Source: Siphonodentalium dalli (lineage: Eukaryota > Mollusca > Scaphopoda > Gadilida > Siphonodentaliidae). Taken from it: a stretch of DNA of 64,000 nucleotides. The number at the start of each line of letters is the position of its first letter. Within the stretch, counting starts at the first letter, position 1. The notes beneath the pieces were generated by a model, which was not told where the DNA came from, did not search any database, and saw only the letters and a list, made by a program, of their open reading frames with translations. Made by a program: the position numbers and the translations under genes. Shown here piece by piece: positions 11,601 through 23,600 of this stretch. Location of the stretch: positions 182,190,556 through 182,254,555 of the forward strand of contig CP136067.1 in NCBI GenBank assembly GCA_032622095.1, read 5' to 3'.

Positions 11601-14600
11601 ATTGATTATAATAATGTGATACATTGGTGGAAAGAGCTCTTAGAGTGGGTTGATACAAAAATCGGACTTGGCACTGAAAGGGTTAAGGTACACAATCCGA
11701 TTCGATGGTCCCCGTATCATCCGATTCCAACAACAACAACAACAACATTTCATAAAAATCGTTTAAATGTACACAATCAGATTCGATGGTCCGCGTATCA
11801 TCAGATTCCAACAACAACATTTCATAAAAATCGTTTAAAAGTACACAATCTGATTCGATGGTCCCCGTATCATCAGATTCCAACAACAACATTTCATAAA
11901 AAATCGTTTAAATGTACACAATCCGATTCGATGATCCCCGTATCATCAGATTCCAACAACAACAACAACAACATTTAATAAAAATACGATTTAGTTATCA
12001 GAATCGATTAATTACCTAAACAATTTAGTGTAACATTTTCCAAAACGTGTTATATATCAACATTTTGTTCAACGCAATTTGGTATCGAGAGTATGTCGCT
12101 CGGCTCGTGGAATATTTGCTAGGCCGCCAAATATTCCAGGTGGTAAAAAATATTAGATTTCAAACTCGAAATCTGATAATACTGGGCTTTGATGGGTGGG
12201 GTTCCTCGCCTCAAATCTAATATTTTTACCCCCCGAAACCGGACAAATAGTAGTTTAGGGTCGTTAAATCAGATTATGTATATTTAAAGATATAGTGGGG
12301 ACTCCAGACCTCCAGTTACCACAACAACATTATAAATCTAATTTAACATCAGCTTATGCTTTGTTCTGTTGAAAACTCTTTTCTTTTCTTTTTTATTGAA
12401 AAAGAAGAATAACAGAGGAAGAGACAAAATACATTCACGCATTCATGCTCTCAGTCCAAGTCATGGAAGATTTTCGCTCTGTAATGGCCTACTTTCTTAC
12501 CTGTGACATGTAATTAGAAAATATTTAAAGGCACACAATGTGTTCGGACAATTTTAACAAACACCGTTCAACTTAAAAGCAAGACCAATAAGTGATACTA
12601 GGTACTACCTTGATATATTGTTGCCCGAAATGGACTTTTGTTCTGTTGACAACTAACTATGACATATAAAGTAGACATATAAATACAAAATAATATCAAT
12701 TTATTAATTGATAAATTAACTAAATAAATTATGGGTGTCGCTTATTATGGGACCATCTCCTAATATGAAAAATAAATGCATAGTAAATTCAATATCAAAC
12801 AAAATACAGTCTTTAAAGTGGTACTTCTTATTCAAAACCTGTTATTTTATAAACTAGAATATAAATCAAAAGTAAAATAGGTTTCGTAAAAGTTAGTCTG
12901 GAACACTAAATACTAATTTAAGGACTCAATATCTAAGACAATCTCGAAACACCTGAAGAAAACAAAATTCTTCGTTTATTAATCTATTATTTTGATGCCG
13001 ATGTGGGGTAACCAAATTTTTTTAATATCATCTTGTCTTCTCGTCAATTTCCCTTTGAAAACAACTTGCGTTGGATTGGTGGTTGTCCGAAAACTTTAAT
13101 TCCCGAGGTAGTTGGTCACAAAAATTAAAAAACCAAAACTTTCAACCTTGGTTAGGAATGTTCCTGGAATGTTTCTTAACACCCCCCCCCCCCCCCAATA
13201 CACGCATGTATATATTAAACGAGTAACCAGCATTTCGATAAAGTACTTTTTTTTAAGTTTGAGATGCAGTTCAGGGTGCACGCAATGACACATCTAGTCG
13301 CGGGGCGTACATGATAGGTATACTTCGGCAGTACATTAACAAGTGACATACAATAGTTGCACGTCCCTATTTCTGACTCAGGTAGAGTCATAATGTGTTA
13401 GAAAGGAATTCAGGTCAATGGAGCAGTAGCAAAAATTATATGTGCACCAATACTGCATAAGTAGGGGTGTACTTCAAACGAATACACAATGAAGCATCCG
13501 AAACCATGTGTGCGGCCGATAATATATGACGTTTCTGAGTACAAAAAGACACGACACCACGTAACCCGTAAACAATCAGACTGCAAAAATTGTTTTGTCA
13601 TCTTGCCAGGTTAAATGTTTAACAGTCAGCTGTCGCAGTGCACTTAATGGTGTATAGACGCACGTGGTTTTCTACGCTAATATATTATCTCGGGTTCTGT
13701 CGGGTGCATTTTTAATATGAGAAGCAACCTCACTTGTGACCTTCAAGGTCACGAAGCTGATAGAGTGAATGAACTCAGACCTGGGTAAATATTAGGGAAC
13801 CAGAGTTCGCTCGATCTGACAAGAGTACATTAACACTCGATGGTAGTTATAACCCGGGTCGCGTCTATCTGTTATGGCTCAAAAGGCCACACTTAACCCC
13901 CAACAAGTGAAGCGCTTTTAGATAGAAATATACAGGTGGTTTATAACCGGGGCATGTGTCAAGGGGTGTAAATATACAGGTGGTTTATAACCGGGGCATG
14001 TGTCAAGGGGTGTAAATATACAGATGGTTTATAACCGGGGCATGTGTCAAGGGGTGTAAATGCGAATCCGCGCTTTTTGGGAGTTCCTGGACGACGGGTT
14101 ACCAAGACTGTTTCCACGCGATTCGAACGCCGATACCTTACTCGTATTTAAATTTGCGCATTACTATTTTTCGCGCACTGATGGGTGCCCGAATTTAAAA
14201 CTGAGCGAACAATTTTACGACTTGTTTATTCCAAGTTTGGTAAAATCTTCTATGTTGCAATACTTCCAAGAAATACGCATATATTCCCATACGAAGGGAC
14301 ACGAAAGCATATCTCCATATCCACAACCATAGAGTGACATCGTGGCCATGCACTCTGAGATATGTCAACCCAACTATTCAAAAAATTCAAAACTTCAAAA
14401 CTTCAAAAAATTCAAAACTTCAAAAATTTATTTTTTCCAAAAATTATTTTTTCCAAAAAATTTCCAAACTTCCAAATTATCAAAACCCCAAAATTTCCAA
14501 ACTTCCAAATTATCAAAACCCTCAAAATTATTTCTCCAAAAAAAGTTTAAATAAAAAATTTATAACGAGTTTTCGGTTTCTGATAATCTCGATATTAAAA

Positions 14601-17600
14601 TGTCGAATGTTAAATTATTTGCGTGTAATATCTTTCGTTATTTTTTTTTTGTTCAAATATTTTTCATGAAATTATTAATCGATGTTTAGAAAATAGCTTT
14701 ATTGGACATTGTGACCATCGATATGAATGCATACATTCCAGTGTTTTATCGGACGCAGTTCATATAATTGTCATACCTGAAAATAGACACTATTACTTTT
14801 ACATAAATAATAAAGAGCGTTTATTCTTTACACTCTCTCTATCCCATATGACAGGTGTGTATTATCGTGAATTATTGGAAGTATTGAGACTAACGGTCGA
14901 AAAATGTAATGTGAAATTAGAACCCTCCAGAATGAATTGTTCGCTGTACACGCAATCACACGCGACATTGGTCGTGTGTCACACCTTTGCTTTACCAAAT
15001 GAATTATATTATTTCCTCGGTCACAGTTATATGCTATTCAGAAAACATATCGATTTAATGTCTGAACAAACGAGTTAGTATCAATTAAGGTTGATAAACT
15101 GTGTCATTCACACGATAATTAGTTAGCCAAAACATGCATACATATTACGTCAGGTCGTGAGACACTCAATTATAGAAATTGCTTTGATGACATTGTTATA
15201 ACAACATTACGTAATAACCCCTTATCACTCCAGTCACACTTACGATCATATACCGAAACTACAGGTAGCACCGATGATGTAACATTATATCACTGCTATT
15301 GTACCAATGATAGGTTCAGACATGTTCCATGTTTAGAAAAATAGATAATCTGCAGGTGTTCACTTGACAAGAGATTTTGTACACTCAATCACAGACCAAC
15401 GTGATAATACCAGCATCAAATTCGATCACCAATAGATTTGACTGTGGAATGTAATGACCTTTAACTTATTTATCGATCTAAAGGGACACTCATTATGAAT
15501 GAATGTTAACAATACAAGCGCACGAATGAAGAGCGTTGAACATATACGAAATTACTACACGAATGAATTGAACCTTGAAATTTATATTTCACATCTTACC
15601 AACAACAGCTACAGACATAATCATAGTATTATACTGTCTTGCATGTACACACGCTATGACATCATTAAAGGCGGACAATCCACTCACGGTGTGACAACAG
15701 ATACGGACATAGGCATAGTGTTATACAGTCTTCTATGTACCCACGCTATGACACCATTAACGTACATTGGATGTTAGGTCTATGACTCTTGAGTATGCAC
15801 CAATCAATGAGCAAATGAGCAAAAAAATGAGCAAATGAGCAAAAAAATTAGCAAATGAGCAAGAAAATGAGCAAATGAGCAAGAAAATGAGCAAATGAGC
15901 AATAAAAATGAGCAAATGAGCAAAAAAATGAGCAAATGAGCAAGAAAATGAGCAAATGAGCAAGAAAATGAGCAAATGAGCAAGAAAATGAGCAAAATAA
16001 TGAGCAAATGAGCAAAAAAATGAGCAAATGAGCAAAAAAATGAGTAAGAAAATGAGTAAATGAGCAAGAAAATGAGCAAATGAGCAATAAAAATGAGCAA
16101 ATGAGCAAAAAAATGAGCAAATGAGCAAAAAAAATGAGCAAATGAGCAATAAAATGAGCAAATGAGCAAGAAAATGAGCAAATGAGCAATAAAAATGAGC
16201 AAATGAGCAAAAAAATGAGCAAATGAGCAAAAAAATGAGCAAATGAGCAAGAAAATGAGCAAATGAGCAATAAAAATGAGCAAATGAGCAATAAAAATGA
16301 GCAAATGAGCAAGAAAATGAGCAAATGAGCAAGAAAATGAGCAAATGAGCAATAAAAATGAGCAAATGAGCAAGAAAATGAGTAAAAAAATGAGCAAATG
16401 AGCAAAAAAAATGAGCAAATGAGCAAAAAAAAAAAATGTAATTCTGCTGTGGTTAAGCAGTCCATTATTTAGGGCATACCTGTATGTAGGCCTATCAGTG
16501 GATGAATAGTCTGCCGGAGAAGTACTGTGTAGACAGGTCTTGCCGGTAAGAGAGTCAGACGAGAAGTGAAGGCTCGGCTATTAAAACATAGTAATGCGAT
16601 AGCGAACATCAAACGAGTCTGCGCACGCATATCTGTCAAAAGGATACAATAGCAGCCATTGGTCAATTTATCCCCGGTGTCAGCTCAGTAACCAATCGGG
16701 ACGAAGCCGAAGGTCAACTCATTTTTTTTTGCTCAATATAGTACGTCACTTGGACATTTTATCAGTTTATCACGTGATCACTAAATGTGGCAATCGGGCA
16801 TCCACCGATGCCTGCAATTTATTATTTATAATAATTGGACTCATTGATCTCACGTAAATAATACTCTTAGTTGTTCCAATAAAATAGTTATCAAATTCGA
16901 TCACCAATAGATTTGACTGTGGAATATAATGACCTTTAACTTATTTATCGATCTATGTTAGAACATGGTCTTAACAAAAAACTTGACCATAACAAAAATT
17001 ACCTTACATTTATGCATGAATCTAATTAGACCATACGTAAATATTGTCAGCTTATCGTCTGATGAGCAAATCCGATGTTTATCAAAAATAGTACAACTTC
17101 CAGTTGGTAATTACTCTTACGAATGAAGAGCGTTGAACATATACGAAATTACTACACGAATGAACTGAAATTTATATTTTCACATCTTACCAACAACAGA
17201 TACAGACATAGTCATAGTGTTATACTATCTTACATGTACCCATGCTATGACATCATTCGAATGGGCAATACACTCAAGGAGTTAAAGTGACACGAAACAA
17301 GGGACGTGATGTAATATTGGTGTATGAATCTTAAAGGAACACAAGACACTCTAAAGGGACACTCATTATGAAGGAATGTTAACAATACAAGCGCACGAAT
17401 GAAGAGCGTTGAACATATACGAAATTACTACACGAATGAATTGAACCTTGAAATTTATATTTCACATCTTACCAACAACAGCTACAGGCATTATCATAGG
17501 TTATACTGTCTTGCATATACACACGCTATGACATCATTAAAGGCGGACAATCCACTCACGGTGTGACAACAGATACAGACATAGGCATAGTGTTATACAG

Positions 17601-20600
17601 TCTTCTATGTACCAATGCTATGACATAATTAAAGGGGGATAATACACGCACGGTGTGGAATGTTAAAGTGACACGCGGTAAGGGACGTGATGTAATATTG
17701 GTGAAACCCCCTCCCCCACTTATAGATATATAACGAAGACGAGAATAACATGTTGATGAAGTTTATTGAAATTTAATCATTGTCTGAATCTTCGCCCGTT
17801 AGATTTACTTCTAAGAGTTTCTTGAATTTTCTCATCGCTTCATCCGCAGCCCATTCATTATTATATCCGTGTTTGGTCAGTTTGACCATTTTCTTCATGA
17901 TAGCGTTATGTATGCGGGATGTTTTCAATCGATGCTGGTATTCTAGAAGTTTATTGAAATTTAATCATTGTCTGAATCTTCGCCCGTTAGATTTACTGCT
18001 AAGAGTTTCTTGAATTTTCTCATCGCTTCATCCGCAGCCCATTCATTATTATATCCGTGTTTGGTCAGTTTGACCATTTTCTTCATGATAGCGTTATGTA
18101 TGCGGGATGTTTTCAATCGATGCTGGTATTCTATCAATCGTCTGTAACTTTTGAGAAAGAGAGAAAACTCTGTGTCGATGCGTTCTAGCTGAGCTTTTCC
18201 ATCATCCTCTTCTCCCGACACGCCCTCTTCTTCCATCAGTTGATCAAACTTATCAGACAATGCTTTCACATCATCGATGACGCGTTTCATCATACTTTTG
18301 AATGTGTTCATCTCATTGACGCATCGCGCAGCTTTCTTACGGCCGAATACCGTTCTACTACCGGCGATAGTATCATCCTCTGAATCTGATAGAGTTCCCC
18401 GTTCATCTTCATCTGAATCTAGACCCGCTTCGTCAGATTCATCGGTATCTTCTCCGAAGAGAGTTGGTTTTGTCTCGGACATAACTCCGTGTTTAATCTG
18501 TTTATGTCTTTGTAGATTGTAGTTCGTCGATAAAATAATGCCACATAAATCACACCCGTGCATTATCGCGAATTATTGGAAGAACCATCACTCTTATAAG
18601 TAGTTGTTGTTGTTGTTGTGGCTGATGTGGCTGATGATACTGTTGTTGTTGTTGTTGTTGTTGTTGTTCTGAAGGTGTGTGTTTAACTTTGATATGACGC
18701 TTCAAACTATCTTGCCAAGCATAGACACTTAAGCACTCTTCACATTGATACTTCATTTTCCTATATAATCAGTGAAATCGAGCGTTCTTCTATGCACCTA
18801 TATTTATATAGAACAGAAACAAGGGAAACGTGGTGGACTAGTTAACTAGTTCAGGCTGTCGTTCACAACGTCTCTTATTGTTGTTTGTACTGGATACAAA
18901 TTTATCACATTAGCTACAATACAACCTACCTATCCAAATGTCAATGCAATTATGAGTGATTTCAATATGAACACTCTATTATATAGATATGTGTAACCTG
19001 GTGACTGACATGATGATACAGTTATGCACTAAATAATGGACTGCTTAACCACAGCAGAATTATAGGTAACTTTTCAGGAGTTAGTCGGAAATATGGCTTG
19101 TTGCCATTCATCGGAAAGCTCTCACCGCCGCAGGCGGCGGCGGCGGCGGCGGCGGCGGTATTGCGATATTTTACTGCGGCGGCGGTGTCGCCACCGCCGC
19201 CGGGGTCCGCCGCCGCCTGCGGCGGTGAGAGCTTTCCGATGAATGGCAACAAGCCATATTTCCGACTAACTCCTGAAAAGTTACCTATAATTCTGCTGTG
19301 GTTAAGCAGTCCATTATTTAGTGCATAACTGTATCATCATGTCAGTCACCAGGTTACACATATCTATATAATAGAGTGTTCATATTGAAATCACTCATAA
19401 TTGCATTGACATTTGGATAGGTAGGTTGTATTGTAGCTAATGTGATAAATTTGTATCCAGTACAAACAACAATAAGAGACGTTGTGAACGACAGCCTGAA
19501 CTAGTTAACTAGTCCACCACGTTTCCCTTGTTGCTGTTCTATATAAATATAGGTGCATAGAAGAACGCTCGATTTCACTGATTATATAGGAAAATGAAGT
19601 ATCAATGTGAAGAGTGCTTAAGTGTCTATGCTTGGCAAGATAGTTTGAAGCGTCATATCAAAGTTAAACACACACCTTCAGAACAACAACAACAACAACA
19701 ACAACAGTATCATCAGCCACATCAGCCACAACAACAACAACAACTACTTATAAGAGTGATGGTTCTTCCAATAATTCGCGATAATGCACGGGTGTGATTT
19801 ATGTGGCATTATTGTATCGACGAACTACAATCTACAAAGACATAAACAGATTAAACACGGAGTTATGTCCGAGACAAAACCAACTCTCTTCGGAGAAGAT
19901 ACCGATGAATCTGACGAAGCGGGTCTAGATTCAGATGAAGATGAACGGGGAACTCTATCAGATTCAGAGGATGATACTATCGCCGGTAGTAGAACGGTAT
20001 TCGGCCGTAAGAAAGCTGCGCGATGCGTCAATGAGATGAACACATTCAAAAGTATGATGAAACGCGTCATCGATGATGTGAAAGCATTGTCTGATAAGTT
20101 TGATCAACTGATGGAAGAAGAGGGCGTGTCGGGAGAAGAGGATGATGGAAAAGCTCAGCTAGAACGCATCGACACAGAGTTTTCTCTCTTTCTCAAAAGT
20201 TACAGACGATTGATAGAATACCAGCATCGATTGAAAACATCCCGCATACATAACGCTATCATGAAGAAAATGGTCAAACTGACCAAACACGGATATAATA
20301 ATGAATGGGCTGCGGATGAAGCGATGAGAAAATTCAAGAAACTCTTAGCAGTAAATCTAACGGGCGAAGATTCAGACAATGATTAAATTTCAATAAACTT
20401 CTAGAATACCAGCATCGATTGAAAACATCCCGCATACATAACGCTATCATGAAGAAAATGGTCAAACTGACCAAACACGGATATAATAATGAATGGGCTG
20501 CGGATGAAGCGATGAGAAAATTCAAGAAACTCTTAGAAGTAAATCTAACGGGCGAAGATTCAGACAATGATTAAATTTCAATAAACTTCATCAACATGTT

Positions 20601-23600
20601 ATTCTCGTCTTCGTTATATATCTATAAGTGGGGGAGGGGGTTTCACCAATATTACATCACGTCCCTTACCGCGTGTCACTTTAACATTCCACACCGTGCG
20701 TGTATTATCCCCCTTTAATTATGTCATAGCATTGGTACATAGAAGACTGTATAACACTATGCCTATGTCTGTATCTGTTGTCACACCGTGAGTGGATTGT
20801 CCGCCTTTAATGATGTCATAGCGTGTGTATATGCAAGACAGTATAACCCTATGATAATGCCTGTAGCTGTTGTTGGTAAGATGTGAAATATAAATTTCAA
20901 GGTTCAATTCATTCGTGTAGTAATTTCGTATATGTTCAACGCTCTTCATTCGTGCGCTTGTATTGTTAACATTCCTTCATAATGAGTGTCCCTTTAGAGT
21001 GTCTTGTGTTCCTTTAAGATTCATACACCAATATTACATCACGTCCCTTGTTTCGTGTCACTTTAACTCCTTGAGTGTATTGCCCATTCGAATGATGTCA
21101 TAGCATGGGTACATGTAAGATAGTATAACACTATGACTATGTCTGTATCTGTTGTTGGTAAGATGTGAAAATATAAATTTCAGTTCATTCGTGTAGTAAT
21201 TTCGTATATGTTCAACGCTCTTCATTCGTAAGAGTAATTACCAACTGGAAGTTGTACTATTTTTGATAAACATCGGATTTGCTCATCAGACGATAAGCTG
21301 ACAATATTTACGTATGGTCTAATTAGATTCATGCATAAATGTAAGGTAATTTTTGTTATGGTCAAGTTTTTTGTTAAGACCATGTTCTAACATAGATCGA
21401 TAAATAAGTTAAAGGTCATTATATTCCACAGTCAAATCTATTGGTGATCGAATTTGATAACTATTTTATTGGAACAACTAAGAGTATTATTTACGTGAGA
21501 TCAATGAGTCCAATTATTATAAATAATAAATTGCAGGCATCGGTGGATGCCCGATTGCCACATTTAGTGATCACGTGATAAACTGATAAAATGTCCAAGT
21601 GACGTACTATATTGAGCAAAAAAAAATGAGTTGACCTTCGGCTTCGTCCCGATTGGTTACTGAGCTGACACCGGGAATAAATTGACCAATGGCTGCTATT
21701 GTATCCTTTTGACAGATATGCGTGCGCAGACTCGTTTGATGTTCGCTATCGCATTACTATGTTTTAATAGCCGAGTCTTCACTTCTCGTCTGACTCTCTT
21801 ACCGACAAGACCTGTCTACACAGTACTTCTCCGGCAGACTATTCATCCACTGATAGGCCTACATACAGGTATGCCCTAAATAATGGACTGCTTAACCACA
21901 GCAGAATTACATTTTTTTTTTTTGCTCATTTGCTCATTTTTTTTGCTCATTTGCTCATTTTTTTACTCATTTTCTTGCTCATTTGCTCATTTTTATTGCT
22001 CATTTGCTCATTTTCTTGCTCATTTGCTCATTTTCTTGCTCATTTGCTCTTATTTTTGCTCATTTGCTCATTTTTATTGCTCATTTGCTCATTTTTTTGC
22101 TCATTTGCTCATTTTTTTGCTCATTTTTATTGCTCATTTGCTCATTTTCTTGCTCATTTGCTCATTTTATTGCTCATTTGCTCATTTTTTTGCTCATTTG
22201 CTCATTTTTTTGCTCATTTGCTCATTTTTATTGCTCATTTGCTCATTTTCTTGCTCATTTACTCATTTTCTTACTCATTTTTTTGCTCATTTGCTCATTT
22301 TTTTGCTCATTTGCTCATTATTTTGCTCATTTTCTTGCTCATTTGCTCATTTTCTTGCTCATTTGCTCATTTTCTTGCTCATTTGCTCATTTTCTTGCTC
22401 ATTTGCTCATTTTTTTGCTCATTTGCTCATTTTTATTGCTCATTTGCTCATTTTCTTGCTCATTTGCTCATTTTCTTGCTCATTTGCTCATTTTTTTGCT
22501 CATTTGCTCATTGATTGGTGCATACTCAAGAGTCATAGACCTAACATCCAATGTACGTTAATGGTGTCATAGCGTGGGTACATAGAAGACTGTATAACAC
22601 TATGCCTATGTCCGTATCTGTTGTCACACCGTGAGTGGATTGTCCGCCTTTAATGATGTCATAGCGTGTGTACATGCAAGACAGTATAATACTATGATTA
22701 TGTCTGTAGCTGTTGTTGGTAAGATGTGAAATATAAATTTCAAGGTTCAATTCATTCGTGTAGTAATTTCGTATATGTTCAACGCTCTTCATTCGTGCGC
22801 TTGTATTGTTAACATTCATTCATAATGAGTGTCCCTTTAGATCGATAAATAAGTTAAAGGTCATTACATTCCACAGTCAAATCTATTGGTGATCGAATTT
22901 GATGCTGGTATTATCACGTTGGTCTGTGATTGAGTGTACAAAATCTCTTGTCAAGTGAACACCTGCAGATTATCTATTTTTCTAAACATGGAACATGTCT
23001 GAACCTATCATTGGTACAATAGCAGTGATATAATGTTACATCATCGGTGCTACCTGTAGTTTCGGTATATGATCGTAAGTGTGACTGGAGTGATAAGGGG
23101 TTATTACGTAATGTTGTTATAACAATGTCATCAAAGCAATTTCTATAATTGAGTGTCTCACGACCTGACGTAATATGTATGCATGTTTTGGCTAACTAAT
23201 TATCGTGTGAATGACACAGTTTATCAACCTTAATTGATACTAACTCGTTTGTTCAGACATTAAATCGATATGTTTTCTGAATAGCATATAACTGTGACCG
23301 AGGAAATAATATAATTCATTTGGTAAAGCAAAGGTGTGACACACGACCAATGTCGCGTGTGATTGCGTGTACAGCGAACAATTCATTCTGGAGGGTTCTA
23401 ATTTCACATTACATTTTTCGACCGTTAGTCTCAATACTTCCAATAATTCACGATAATACACACCTGTCATATGGGATAGAGAGAGTGTAAAGAATAAACG
23501 CTCTTTATTATTTATGTAAAAGTAATAGTGTCTATTTTCAGGTATGACAATTATATGAACTGCGTCCGATAAAACACTGGAATGTATGCATTCATATCGA

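Larger units (their letters stand above)
14384..19142 (-). repeat. Left arm of giant inverted repeat
   Basis: Matches the right arm base for base over most of its length, in reverse complement. It begins within a low-complexity run of TTCAAAAC-like units around 14384 and lacks the terminal ~80 bp that the right arm has at 23930-24008, so its outer end is truncated or rearranged. Confidence 0.88.

Noticed and set aside
13737-13751. TGACCTTCAAGGTCA as a nuclear-receptor element regulating the P450
   Set aside because: It is part of the SINE-like block that recurs at 24960, so its presence follows from the repeat and is not evidence of regulation.
15499-15777. 92-codon ORF as a definite gene
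   Set aside because: Sibling modules in the same arm have indels that break the frame, so the open frame may be incidental; listed as a repeat module instead.
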